Below are positions 50,488-62,416 of a stretch of 64,000 nt of DNA, piece after piece. The notes beneath the pieces are model-generated. The model saw only the letters and a program-made list of their open reading frames with translations. It was not told where the DNA came from and ran no database searches. The position numbers were made by a program, and so were the translations under genes. Within the stretch, counting starts at the first letter, position 1. The number at the start of each line of letters is the position of its first letter. The stretch is from Paramecium pentaurelia (Eukaryota > Ciliophora > Oligohymenophorea > Peniculida > Parameciidae), in the NCBI GenBank assembly GCA_905183005.1, contig CAJJDO010000073.1, positions 62,001 to 126,000 on the forward strand. Reading direction: 5' to 3'.

Positions 50488-51477
50488 ATGATAAAGAAGA
50501 AGATTACGTTTCTTAATAAGAAATATTAGCTAAGCTAATCTGAAGATGAGAAAACACCAGACACAGCCTTGACTCCACTTTCTATTAAAGAATAAATACA
50601 AAGCGATGATTCAGATACTGGTACACCTAGTAAAATGGCTCTAACTCCCTTAAAAATGTCTAAATTCAAAATTTAACACGAAAAAAGCAAATCTTCATTT
50701 GCACATAATGGCAGGAATTTAGTTAATAGAAGAGATAAATTCGCAGATCATCCATTTAGATAGTTGATTTTTGGATAAAGAACAACTTAGGAGACTCTAA
50801 TAAAACATATTGAATAAACATAAAGAGGGGTTATTTATGCCACTAAATCATTGAAACCACCATCAGAGAAATTTTTATTGTAAAAGTAAGTGGACATTCC
50901 AATAAAAGACAAAGAAAAAAAAATATTGATATTAGATTTAGATGAAACACTGATACATTCTTGTACAAGCAAAGAGAAATCTTAAGTCTAATTAAAAACT
51001 GAAGATGGATAATTAGTATTATATATTGTAATATTTTAGCTTAGATTCAACGTTCGACCATATCTAGCATATTTTCTTGATAATTTATCAACATTTTACT
51101 AGATATTCATATTTACAGCCTCTTCACCATCATATGCATTAGCTTTAGTAGATTACATTGATCCCTTAGAAGATAAGATCTTAGGAATATTTACTAGAAA
51201 TCATTGTCTCGAAACAAAGAATGGTTACTTTATAAAGGATCTTCGCATTCTTAGAGATGTTGATTTAAAAAACATTATAATTGTTGACAATTTAACTCAT
51301 TCTTTTGGATTTTAATTAGAGAATGGTATACCAATTTTAGAATGGACAGATGATGAAAAAGATTAAGAATTGAAATATTTAGTCGACTATTTAATTGAGG
51401 CTAGTTAATATGATGATGTTAGAGAATTTAATCGAGAGAAACTCAAATTACATGACCTTATTGATTATATTTTATGA
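50488..51477 (+). CDS. CTD/NIF-type (FCP1-homology) phosphatase, second member
   Basis: One intron (51016-51039) gives 321 residues. A 150-residue Ser/Thr/Lys-rich N-terminus with TP sites (DTALTPLSIKEQ, KMALTPLKMSK) precedes the FCP1-homology domain: ILILDLDETLIHSC, LRFNVRPYLAYFLDNLS, FYQIFIFTASSPSYALALVD, GIFTRNHCLETKNGYFIKDL, IIIVDNLTHSFGFQLENGIPI. The DxDxT nucleophile and the FTAS motif are intact. This domain order and the end (WTDDEKDQELKYLVDYL) are typical of CTDSP/SCP-type serine phosphatases. The target is unknown. Confidence 0.92.
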
Positions 51478-51580
51478 AAAATTATTATTATTATAAGATT
51501 TGTAATAATACTTAGGAGAGCTTTAAATATATTATAAATAATACTCTCATTTCTCTTAGCAAGTCTTGATATATTATCGA

Positions 51581-52495
51581 TCAATGCAATTAAAAATACT
51601 GTTTGATTTTAGATTCAGCCTTCTTAGCTAATGGATGAATATTTTTATTCAAATTTAAACGCAGTAACGATAGATTCAATTAAAAATCTCTTTCTTCTTA
51701 ACTTAATACTGCAGCCAGTTGCTACATTTATAAATCTGGTATTAATAAAATTTTATAGGTTTCTGATATCATTTAAATAACATCTTCCACTTATTATTAT
51801 TATTTAATGTATTTTTCAATAAAATTTATAGCTCTTATCTTAGCTTATTTTTCAACTTCTGTTTCCATTAATAAGTATGATAGTGTTACTTTTTAACATT
51901 AGTTAATTTATTTATTTTCCTATACTGATCCTCTTTATTATAATTAATGTCCTTATAGTTAATCACTTTAATTATTATTTTATTGATTCTAATTTTATTG
52001 TTGTTGTGAATTATTATTATTTCCAAGATATTGTTTACTAAGTAATTTTTATTATTTTTTATCCTTCTTACTTTATTTGCATATGGATCCATGTCCAAGC
52101 ACGTTAATGGCAATGCCCTTGCCATATTTAGAATTTTTATTAATGCTCTCTGAAGCATCAATAAATGCTCTATTATCAATCAAGGGTTCTACCCTTATTG
52201 GCATTGCAGGATTTGGTCTTTTTGTAATTTTCTTAATTGTTTGATTTTCTTCTATTGAGTTTGGATTAGAAGACTATAATTAAAAGAAAAAAGGTACATT
52301 CTCTGTGCAGATTGATGACATTTCCCAATTATCTTAAAATTCTTCTTCAACTGATTAATTATCATCTTAAAAATCTTAACTTCTCTCTTCATCAAAGAAA
52401 GACGAGTTTGTGAATATTTCTGTTGAATTGTATGTGTATTCAACATCATTGCTGAGTTTTCTTTGCTTGTATATTTGCTTCTCAATAGTTGACAT
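51581..52495 (-). CDS. Uncharacterised Gln/Asn-rich protein
   Basis: One intron (52274-52297) gives 296 residues. The N-terminal third is acidic (DFQDDNQSVEEEFQDNWEMS). The middle is low-complexity Gln/Asn (about residues 160-205, largely TAA/TAG/CAA and AAT). The C-terminal 100 are helical (VEKQAKIRAINFIEKYIKQ, EDVIQMISETYKILLIPDLQ, SLLRLNLNKNIHPLAKKAES). No known domain or membrane segment. Convergent with the phosphatase gene, 103 bp apart. Confidence 0.65.
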
Positions 52496-53284
52496 ATTAG
52501 CTCGTGTATTAATTTAATTATTTATACATTAATCAATTCATCTGTGTTACAAACACAAAGTAATAAAAGAATTATTCATTAATTATTAACTTAAAAATAT
52601 ATTTATGCAATATTTTCAAGTTTAAATTTATGATTTATTCAAATTTTTTGATAATCTATGTAATTTTATTATTTGAATGAAATCAATAAAATATTCTGAT
52701 AATACTTTAAAATAAAAAAATTATAATTTGTTTTATAAGCGTATATATAGTTATAAGAAATCACAAAAAAGAAGAGAAATACAATTTGTTAGATAATCAT
52801 TTACAATTAAATTTTCTAAATAAGAATATAATTCTATGTTTATTACTGTTACAAAAAGTTAAAAGTTTAGAAGAATATTTAATAAAAATTAATTAAAAAA
52901 ATAAACTTGAAATTGATTAAATATATGATAATAAATGTTATTAACATGCTAAATGGAAAAATAAATTTTAAGGTCATTTAACAGGAAAGATTAACTCTTT
53001 GATAATTTAAGAAAATAAAGAATGAAATCTTCATTTGATGAGTAATTAGAATATTATATTTTAGATTAATTAATTAAAAACTCAATAGATAATTATTTGA
53101 AAATAATGAACTTAATCTTTAATTGATAATATTTAGGTATATGAAAAGAATATATTTATTTTTATTATTTTCTCCTTTAGGAATTAATCAATCAGATTTC
53201 TAACCAATTGGTAAGCACTACAATATAGAAAGTTCTGTACTGCTTAATAATGAACAATTAATAAAATAATTTTCAAATCTCCTA
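52496..53284. other. Intergenic region
   Basis: 789 bp with no supported gene. A 66-codon plus-strand frame at 53141-53341 begins MKRIYLFLLFSPLG, signal-peptide-like, but is too short to support and runs into the duplicated block. Confidence 0.4.
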
Positions 53285-54401
53285 TACAGAACAAATTATA
53301 TCTAATAGACTTTTTTTAATGGCTGGAAATTAATTAATTGAAAGGTCTTAAATATAAAAAAAGCTTGAGATATATTTGATTAGATTCTTATAACTATTTT
53401 TTATGATAATTTAAAATCTGTAATACTGCTTATATATATATAATCCAAATTTTCTATAAAATATATATTATTGCAATTATGAAAATAAGGTATACAAGTA
53501 GTAATTCTTTGTGTTAGACTTAGAGTATGAATATATTATTTTAGTATAGTTTTCATTTTTGGTTAGTAATAAATTCATTCTTATTAAACTATATGACTAT
53601 TTAGAAATAATATATAATATAGATTAAATATTTTGAATAGAATTTGATATCTTTTTATTTAAAAACTTTCTAAACTTATTTCGATTATATTAAAGTTTAA
53701 AAGCATAATTCTATATAATATTATGTATATGATATTTGGCAAAGGATAATTTCAATTTAAAAAAAATACAATAAGTAAAAAATAGAAAGTTGATTATCTT
53801 TGTTTGTTATCAATGATCATAAAGGATGAGAGTTTTGGATTAATTACATATTATTATAATATAGATGAGATAGATTTAAATAAAATTTTATAAGATGTAA
53901 AATAATTAAGTATTATAGGTTGTATTAAAAATATTATAATATAAATAATAATTCAAATAATTATATGTAATCTGTTAAAAAATTAAAAATATATTTAATC
54001 TGATAAATTTGAGTTCATAAATATTTAACTATATATATAAAAAATCATTCTTTTTGTTGATTATTAAAGTCTCTATTGGATAGGGGTAACCTTACACATT
54101 TAAACTAATTAAGTTCTCTAGTATTCAATTTTTTCTTAATGCAATTTTTATTAGTCATTGAACTTCTATGAGTTAAACAGGTCTTTTTTTGTAATAAGCT
54201 CTATAGATCAGACATCACTTGCAATTCTAATTGATGAACCTTTTTATTATTAAAACTTCTTTTTGATTCTTAATCTCTAGGAGTAGATGAAATATGTTAT
54301 ATCTATTAAGAACTATTTTTGTTTGGTGACTTAAGTATGTTCAGAATATGAGTAACACTACTTTTTCTTTAATTAGCACTATTTGGAATATTTGTATTAT
54401 T
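53285..54401. repeat. 1.1-kb direct repeat, copy 1
   Basis: 1117 bp matching 54403-55519 at a constant offset of 1118; I saw no difference on inspection. It ends at a single N (54402). About 760 bp of it (53285-54044) is non-coding; the remainder is the 3' end of a minus-strand gene. Confidence 0.95.
54045..54401 (-). pseudogene. Duplicated 3' fragment of the Ser/Pro/Gln-rich gene
   Basis: The last 119 codons (to the TGA at 54045-54047) of the gene at 55163-56459, repeated exactly and cut off by the N. It has no start and no independent gene. Probably a scaffold artefact. Confidence 0.85.
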
Positions 54402-54402
54402 N
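54402..54402. other. Single-N contig join
   Basis: One N separates two identical 1117-bp blocks. This is what results when two overlapping contig ends are concatenated instead of merged. Confidence 0.9.
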
Positions 54403-55519
54403 TACAGAACAAATTATATCTAATAGACTTTTTTTAATGGCTGGAAATTAATTAATTGAAAGGTCTTAAATATAAAAAAAGCTTGAGATATATTTGATTA
54501 GATTCTTATAACTATTTTTTATGATAATTTAAAATCTGTAATACTGCTTATATATATATAATCCAAATTTTCTATAAAATATATATTATTGCAATTATGA
54601 AAATAAGGTATACAAGTAGTAATTCTTTGTGTTAGACTTAGAGTATGAATATATTATTTTAGTATAGTTTTCATTTTTGGTTAGTAATAAATTCATTCTT
54701 ATTAAACTATATGACTATTTAGAAATAATATATAATATAGATTAAATATTTTGAATAGAATTTGATATCTTTTTATTTAAAAACTTTCTAAACTTATTTC
54801 GATTATATTAAAGTTTAAAAGCATAATTCTATATAATATTATGTATATGATATTTGGCAAAGGATAATTTCAATTTAAAAAAAATACAATAAGTAAAAAA
54901 TAGAAAGTTGATTATCTTTGTTTGTTATCAATGATCATAAAGGATGAGAGTTTTGGATTAATTACATATTATTATAATATAGATGAGATAGATTTAAATA
55001 AAATTTTATAAGATGTAAAATAATTAAGTATTATAGGTTGTATTAAAAATATTATAATATAAATAATAATTCAAATAATTATATGTAATCTGTTAAAAAA
55101 TTAAAAATATATTTAATCTGATAAATTTGAGTTCATAAATATTTAACTATATATATAAAAAATCATTCTTTTTGTTGATTATTAAAGTCTCTATTGGATA
55201 GGGGTAACCTTACACATTTAAACTAATTAAGTTCTCTAGTATTCAATTTTTTCTTAATGCAATTTTTATTAGTCATTGAACTTCTATGAGTTAAACAGGT
55301 CTTTTTTTGTAATAAGCTCTATAGATCAGACATCACTTGCAATTCTAATTGATGAACCTTTTTATTATTAAAACTTCTTTTTGATTCTTAATCTCTAGGA
55401 GTAGATGAAATATGTTATATCTATTAAGAACTATTTTTGTTTGGTGACTTAAGTATGTTCAGAATATGAGTAACACTACTTTTTCTTTAATTAGCACTAT
55501 TTGGAATATTTGTATTATT
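54403..55519. repeat. 1.1-kb direct repeat, copy 2
   Basis: Partner of 53285-54401. Here the sequence continues without a break into the full-length minus-strand gene, so this copy carries the natural arrangement. Its non-coding part is 54403-55162. Confidence 0.95.
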
Positions 55520-56459
55520 TCTAGCACTACTACATTATTGTTTATTAAATGATTATTTCATCTTTGCAGATAATTTCATAAATTGTTAAACTGGGGAAGC
55601 CATATTGACAGAAGGTGATTTAGGTTTGCTTTTAGTAAATTATTGTATATTTTTTGGAGATATCTATTTGGATTGTTTTTAACCTCTAGGTGAAGCCATA
55701 TCAATTAATTAAATGGAAGGTGATTAAATTTTGAGTGGTGGAGACTTGCTTTTTTGTGGTTATTGTTGTGTTTATTTAGTTTATTTTAGAATAGATTACT
55801 TATTTGATTTACTAGTAGTTGTGTTACTTCCAATGCTATTGATTTTAGTAGAAGATGTATTTGGTTATTTTTTTAATTTAAGCATAGATTGAATTTATTG
55901 TTTGATTTTTTCAATAGAATCAGGTTCTTAAATTAAGAAACTGATTCCTTACAAGATTTTATCATTTTTCGAGAGGATCTAATGTAATTTAGTTGTATAT
56001 ACTTCATCAGAAGAGCTAGGATCTTATGGAGTAATTTGTTCACTAGTCAAAGGTATGGGTGAATCACCTACAATTCCTTTTTATGGTTTATCTGGGTTGT
56101 TATGATTTTCTTAAGCAATCAAACGAGCAATTCTAAAAAATGCAAGTCTTCTTTTACGATCATGAAAATAATTTAAGGGAATAATGGCAGGAATCATAAA
56201 TAAACGTGGTATGTCATTATGATACTGATTGATTTATTGAATTTCATACTTTATAATATTCTCCTAACATATGTAATTTATCTCTTAACTGATTAATGTG
56301 ATAATATTTGGTTAAATGTTCTTGAGGTGTGTCATAACATTATAGATCTTTAAGTTTGATTAGTAATTAACATCTTTTTCCTTCTAAAATGTCATTTATT
56401 CCTTTTTTATAATGATAATGAGATGATTGAGAGTACTTACTTATTAAATAACTATTCAT
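55163..56459 (-). CDS. Uncharacterised Ser/Pro/Gln-rich protein
   Basis: One intron (56225-56249, ending CAG) gives 423 residues. The N-terminal 110 are globular and basic (HYHYKKGINDILEGKRCQLL, QLRDKLHMLGEYYK, RLFMIPAIIPLNYFHDRKRR). The rest is disordered, with many S-P sites (KSKSPPLKIQSPSIQ, NMASPVQQF, ILKSPNKNSS) that suit proline-directed kinases. No family recognised. The last 119 codons are also present upstream as a truncated duplicate. It is divergent from the cyclic-nucleotide-binding-like gene, with only 13 bp between the start codons. Confidence 0.7.
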
Positions 56460-56472
56460 AATAAATTAAAAA

Positions 56473-57398
56473 ATGGAACAAATTCAACAGGTAAAAGCAT
56501 AATTAACGAATGCAGGAATGTTTGAAATTTATCTACAAATAAGATAAGACCAAAAATGATTTGATGGCAGTATCTTAGGCTTTAAAAAAATGGCCCTAAG
56601 AAGCATAATAATTTAGATAGTATTGTCTAAACTCTAAGATCTTTGTTTCCAATGAAGTACCCAAACACGTATATGTTGTAACTAAAGGTGAATTTGTTTA
56701 AGTCAAATATGGTAATTATTTAAGTAAATGTATATTAGTCAAGTCTCAATCCAAGAATCCATTATCTTATATAAGTAAGATATTTGCTTAGGAACCTTAA
56801 ATATAGAAATAACTTCGTGTAAGATAATTTATGATAATTATTCTCTTAGACATTTAAAGTGATGGATGTAATTGGAATGGATGAAATTCACAATGATAAT
56901 TATACCTATGATGTTTTCTGTAATTCAACAATAGGAGAAGTCTTTTGTATAAAGAAATGTGTTTTTGAGAAAATAATCCCAAATCAAACTATGAAAAAGA
57001 AGAACCTTCAAATAACGATTGAAAATAAACCATGTTAAATGATTGAAATTCATTCTGCAAAAGGAGCAACACCAATTAATCGATTACAATTGGGAGAAAT
57101 ACCAAGATAACCTGAAGAAATCAGTACACATCGTCATGAAAAGAGAACCATTGATTTTACAGCCTTTAAATAAATTAAACCATAGCATATTGTTCATTAA
57201 CCAATTGCGGAGGAATTAGAAGAACCTCCATTAAATAACAGATTTCTTGGTGGTAATAATAAAATTAAACATTAGATTGATTCAGCTTAAATATATATAA
57301 TTTTTATATTATCATTCATTTTTATGAGTTTACTACTTATCAATTATTATATTCCAAAGTCTATCTTTACTATTCTCATCCATACTATACTGAACTGA
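56473..57398 (+). CDS. Cyclic-nucleotide-binding-like protein with C-terminal membrane segment
   Basis: Three introns (56491-56515 ending CAG, 56712-56738, 56819-56849) give 280 residues. The start MEQIQQECLKFIYKQDKTKN is followed by the beta-roll-like VPKHVYVVTKGEFVQVKY and FKVMDVIGMDEIHNDNYTYD, which fit the cNMP-binding fold (V.VVTKGEF = Y.V..GE.; IG.DE = GE.A). The exact phosphate-binding cassette (GE.AL....R.A) is not intact, so nucleotide binding is doubtful. A hydrophobic tail (IYIIFILSFIFMSLLLINYY) suggests a tail-anchored protein, if the frame there is correctly read. First of three closely spaced plus-strand genes; the next ATG is 42 bp after its stop. Confidence 0.65.
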
Positions 57399-57440
57399 TA
57401 AAATTGTTTAATAATTTATATTTATATTTATATAATAATA

Positions 57441-59457
57441 ATGTCTAACCACCGTAATCTCAAGGATTTATTTCCAACCAAACTTAATTTTGTTAAGCCA
57501 AAACCTGTAAGATATGATCCAAATTATTATTAGGAATTATAGAATGAACGGTCGAAGCAAACTAACAAATCTCCTTTAGGATTAAGTTAATTTACTAGTT
57601 TTTTCTAAATAGCTCAAAAAACTACCAAAAATAGACAAACACCCTCCTCTTAAAGAAGTGCAACACCTTCAAAAGTTAAAATCATTTAACTCAATATGCA
57701 ATAATAAGATTAATAACAATAGAAAATTAAATCAAAGCATACAAGGAATTAGAGTGCCACTAATATTAACAGTAGTAGAAACAATTCATTTCATAAAGAG
57801 AAGTAGGAGTATTTATTTTTTAATTCAAGTTCTCGCAGTCCTGTCTATGTATTATCTAAGTTAATGTCATAAAATCATAAAAAAGATTCTTAAATATAAA
57901 CGCATAATCAATCCAAAGATTAATCTCCAGCTAAACCAGCAATTTTCGATAATCTAGATATTATTAATAGAAATACTGTTCGGAAGAATTCCAAATCTCC
58001 AAATAATACTACAGCACAAAAAGTATCTCCATTTGTGTATCCAAAATTTTCAAGTGACCATCAAATTAAACCACCAGATACTTTGTTCAAGCAATAAGAT
58101 AGTTTAGTTAAGGAAAATAAGCCTGTTGAAAAAGGATCACAACTAATAAATGAAGCTCCTTAGATACAAATTAAATAGTAGGAATTCTAAGTACCTAGTT
58201 AATTTAAATACTCTAAAGGCTTTGAGAATCTATTTAATTCTATGATGAATTTTTAACATAACTCTAGATATGAGAATTCTAAGAGTATAGTAAAATAACA
58301 AGAAAGACAAGAATTAAGTGATGAAAACGAAGAAACCTTAATGGTAGATTGTAACATTTAAGTCAGCAAGAATAATTTTCAATTTCATTATGTAATTGGG
58401 AAAGGTGGTTTTGGTAAAGTGTGGAAAGTTGAAATTAAGAAATCTAGACAATTTTATGCTATGAAGGAAATGTCAAAAGCAAAAGTAATAGCCAAAAGAA
58501 GTGTTAATTCTGTAATGAATGAAAGAAATCTATTGGCTTAATTTAAACATCCTTTTTTAATTAATATGAATTATTGTTTTTAAGATAGAGACAATTTATA
58601 TTTGGTGATGGATTTATTAACAGGAGGAGATTTAAGATATCATATTGGGAAAATGAGAAGATTTAAGGAACATCAAACAAAATTTTTTGTAGCTTGTGTT
58701 CTATTGTCATTAGAGTATTTGCATAATAACAACATAATACATAGAGATCTTAAACCAGAAAATTTGGTTTTGGATAAATATGGATATGTTAGATTAACAG
58801 ATTTAGGGATTGCTAGAATCTGGAAAGCTGAAAATTCATAAGATACAAGTGGCACTCCTGGATATATGGGTATAAATTTATTTTTATATTTAAATTTATA
58901 GCTCCTGAAGTAATGTGCAGATAGAATCATACAATAGCTGTTGATTACTTTGCTCTTGGAATCATGGGTTATGAATTTATGTTAGGCAGAAGACCTTATA
59001 ATGGAAGATCAAGATAAGAAATTAGAGATCAAATTCTTACCAGACAGGTTTAGATAAAAAAATCTGAGGTTCCAAATGATTGGTCTATTGAAGGTGCTGA
59101 TTTTATAAACAAATTAATATAAAGAAAACCAATAAATAGACTTGGTTTTAAAGGACCAGATGAAGTGAAAAATCATCCTTGGCTTAGAAATTTTCCTTGG
59201 TAAAAACTTTTAAATAAAGAAATCTAATCTCCATATATTCCAAGTGTATAAACATAATTTTGATTTAGGAAATTGATGACAATATTGAATATTTAAATTA
59301 AATTAGCGAAGATAATGAAAGCCAAGATGATTTGATAAGAGAAAATAAACTCTTATTAAAGAAAAACTCAGTATAGAATCTATTCAGTGGTTATAGTTAT
59401 GAATAAAATCTCTCAAAAAATACAAAAAGCACTTCTAGTACGCTCTTTTTAGGATGA
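57441..59457 (+). CDS. AGC-type Ser/Thr protein kinase, STK32/YANK-like
   Basis: Two introns (58870-58901, 59246-59268) give 653 residues. A disordered Ser/Gln/Asn-rich N-terminus of about 300 residues precedes a complete kinase domain: glycine loop IGKGGFGKVWKV, catalytic lysine FYAMKEM, MNERNLLAQFKHPFLINM, MDLLTGGDLRYHI, the catalytic loop IIHRDLKPENLVLD, metal site LTDLGIA (DLG in place of DFG), activation segment SGTPGYMAPEV and AVDYFALGIMGYEFMLGRRPY. The DLG and the GGDLRYHI/RF.E....F pattern favour STK32/YANK or a related AGC group. It lies between two cyclic-nucleotide-binding-like genes (42 and 31 bp away) on the same strand. Confidence 0.92.
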
Positions 59458-59488
59458 CTTAATTATTTTATATATTTTATACAAACTA

Positions 59489-61247
59489 ATGTACAGAAGA
59501 CTCTCAAATATTGATCGAATAAAATTATAATTCAAACTAAACCAACAAGTCAAAGAGTTATTATAGAAGGGTGAAATAGATATTGACAATCCTACCCACT
59601 TTGAGGTAAACTATATTTGAAGTAAAGGTTATTGTGGGTATTTTATCAAAGGAGTAAAAATAAAGAAACTAAAATGAATTGAACTTATTATCATAAGCGT
59701 TTTACTCTATTAAATATTTTACTGAGATGCAAAAAACAACAAGTTAAGAGGAAATGCTTAATCTTTATAGAGAATTACAATACATCAATGTACCAGCACG
59801 TCGGACACTTTTTCGTTTTGGAGCAATTGGAAAAAATTTTTATATAATTTTGAGAGGTAGTGTATGGGTATTTAAATATTTATTATTTAAAAGGTTTTAG
59901 TTGGAAAAAGTGGTTTGGGTGATAATAAAATTGAAGTAATAGAAAAAAAAGGAGACAAAAAAAATGATAAAAAGAAAAAGGTTGAAAAGGAATATGATGA
60001 AGGTGAAGAATCAGTATAATTAATGAATTTATAAAAGGATGAAGATGAATTTTAAGATGTGGATGATGAAAAAATGTTAGAACTTAAATACCCTAATATG
60101 ATGAAGGTTGGTAAAATAGAATAAGGAGGTAGTTTTGGAGAGATAGCTCTTACAAATTGTATGCCTAGATAAGCGACTATAGTTTGTGCAGAAGATTGTT
60201 AATTTATTAAACTATCAAGAGAGGCTTTTCATACATTCTTATGTAATAAACACTTTTATTATTTATTTAGCTGAATATTATATAAGAATTTAAAATAAAA
60301 ATTTTGAATTTTTGAAATCAATCAATATATTTACTGATTGGAATGATACTGACATCAGTGTTATTTAATATCATTTCTAATCTATAGATTATGCCATGAA
60401 TAATGTTATTTTTAAAGAAGGAGAATCAATTAAAGGAGTTTATTTCATTGTATCTGGTTTAGTTGAATTATAATAGAAAAGTAAAGATTTAGAAAATATG
60501 CAATAATCTAAATAACCAAATAAATAATAAATAGTTATCAATCGATATAGTAAAGGTCAATTCTTTGGTTTTATGGAAATTATGAAAAAATAATCTTAAA
60601 GAGAAACCAAAGCAATTTGTTTAACAGAAAAAGTTTAAACTTTATTTTTATAAGCAGATGTAAATCTTATTATTTAAATTTAGAGATTTAAATTATATTG
60701 TTGTAGAGGAGAATCATTGAAAACTCTATAATTAATGATGAAAAAGTTAGAATATATCATAACAAAGGCCAATCAGATTTATGGAGAAACTTAAAGATAA
60801 TCAAAATAATCTTTATCATTAAATCTAGTTGAAAATGATTCGGTTTTACAACGTATGAAAACAGAAAATCAACCTATTTGTAAAACTAATAGAAGCCGTA
60901 TTGTTAAAAGATCTTTAGATATTCTTGCTGGAGTTTCTCATTAATCTTCTAAAATTTAAAGCTATTATGAAAGTGTTTCTTCATTTCTCAAAGATCCTTA
61001 AGTTAATTTAAACCTAAATAATCCACTTATTCATATTGAACCTAGCAAACGATTAAAAATGTAATAATTGCAATTCTAATTGTAATATTGTCCACATCCA
61101 CCCCCTCTTACTTCAAGAATTCCTTAATTTTCTAACGGGGATTCAAAATAAGTTTTACTTAGGCAACTTAAGTTACCTAGTATATTCAAATCATAATAGG
61201 AATAAGATGATCGTATATCTATTAGATAATTAGATCCTGTAGTTTGA
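59489..61247 (+). CDS. Protein with two cyclic-nucleotide-binding-like domains
   Basis: Three introns (59606-59627 and 59868-59893, both ending AAG, and 60243-60270) give 560 residues. Domain 1: VPARRTLFRFGAIGKNFYII, LRGSVWV, then after a charged Lys/Glu/Asp insertion of about 65 residues the phosphate-binding cassette GGSFGEIALTNCMPRQATIV. Its glutamate and arginine fit a functional cNMP pocket. Domain 2: NVIFKEGESIKGVYFIVSGL and YSKGQFFGFMEIMKKQSQRE, a degenerate cassette. The N-terminal VIVGILSKEQKQRN lead-in and domain order are common among ciliate cNMP-binding proteins. The Ser/Gln-rich tail has no domain. Not a PKA regulatory subunit in layout, since no dimerisation or inhibitor site was seen. 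Confidence 0.85.
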
Positions 61248-61326
61248 ATAAAAGCTTTTATTAATTAAATTATATAATTAGAAATATTATAAAATCTTCA
61301 ACCTTTAATGAAATCATATAATAAAA

Positions 61327-61878
61327 TCAGAGATTATTAACCAAGTTGTATTTAGAGTATAGTAATGCCTTGATTCTAAAATAATCATTGTAAGTCCACT
61401 CTTTCTTTGATTCATCACCATCTAACATTTTAACAGCCTATTTTTAGATTGTATTATTTACCTATCTCCAAGTAATAAACCTTCCTTTGATTCTCATTCT
61501 TTCTCCAGCAACCTTTTATCTAACTTAATATTGAACTCTTTTTTCATAAGTTCTATTTCTTTTCTTCTCCAAATATTTCTTTACTTTCAATTCCCTTGCT
61601 AAATTCTGCCCATTTCTATTTCTTAAACTAAATAGCCACTCCTCAAATTTCTTAGTTTTATCATCTTCAGCCAGTTCAGTACTAAGTCCTAATTTCAGCT
61701 TTTAGATTGTATTATGAGATAAAAAATTATGAATGAATTCTTCCTATTGGAAAGTAGGATAATGTCTGAGATTAATATTGAATAGATATTAATCAACTTC
61801 AATATCTAGGATTGTTGAGTCTTATTCAGCTTAGGAGATTTCAGAATTATCACTCTATCCTTAAGTAGATGTATTCAT
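61327..61878 (-). CDS. CCT-motif protein
   Basis: One intron (61438-61461) gives 175 residues. The C-terminal half contains a CCT-type basic motif: VKKYLEKKRNRTYEKRVQYQ followed by VRQKVAGERMRIKGRFITW. This matches the R+...Y.K.+RY..R...A..R.R.KGRF pattern first described in plant CONSTANS/CO-like/TOC1 proteins, where it mediates NF-Y and DNA contacts. There is no B-box or pseudo-receiver upstream; the N-terminus is acidic and Ser/Gln-rich. The motif also occurs in protists, so plant-like photoperiod function should not be assumed. A small nuclear DNA-binding regulator is the likely role. Convergent with the double cNMP-domain gene, 79 bp apart. Confidence 0.8.
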
Positions 61879-62416
61879 GCTCTACTTCTTTTATATATTA
61901 GTATGACATTAGATTAAAATATTCTGATTGGATTCATCATCTAACATGCAATTAGTGTAATCGAATTGGTTTTAAAATTGGCAAATATTCATTTATTATA
62001 AATAAGATATTTTCACTCAAAACCGGAATTAAATTTTATATACACAATTTTAATCAATACTCCATATTATATCAATAATGATTTTGAAAATTAGACTACA
62101 TCAAATCAACCTTGTATAATTCAATAAAAAATAATTAGAATAAAAGTATAAATAAATAAATAAATTATTAATTATTTATTGTTCGAACCCCTTCTCAAAG
62201 TCACCAAACTTCCATTTTTATAAAATATCTCATAATTATTAAATTACTTTTAATATGAGTTTCGAGAATGTATGATAATTGATAATATATGTATTTATAT
62301 AATTAATTGACAGTTGTTCAACACTTGTGTGTGTTAGGTCTAAAAGAAATAAGAAAAATATTTGACAATATATGATGATTTTTGAATATTGTGTTAATAA
62401 AAAATCATCTAAATGT
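61879..62416. other. Intergenic region
   Basis: 538 bp upstream of the CCT-motif gene. Nothing recognised beyond A+T-rich sequence. Confidence 0.5.

Noticed and set aside
53141..53341. 66-codon frame with signal-peptide-like start
   Set aside because: Short, no family, and it crosses into the duplicated block whose structure is doubtful.
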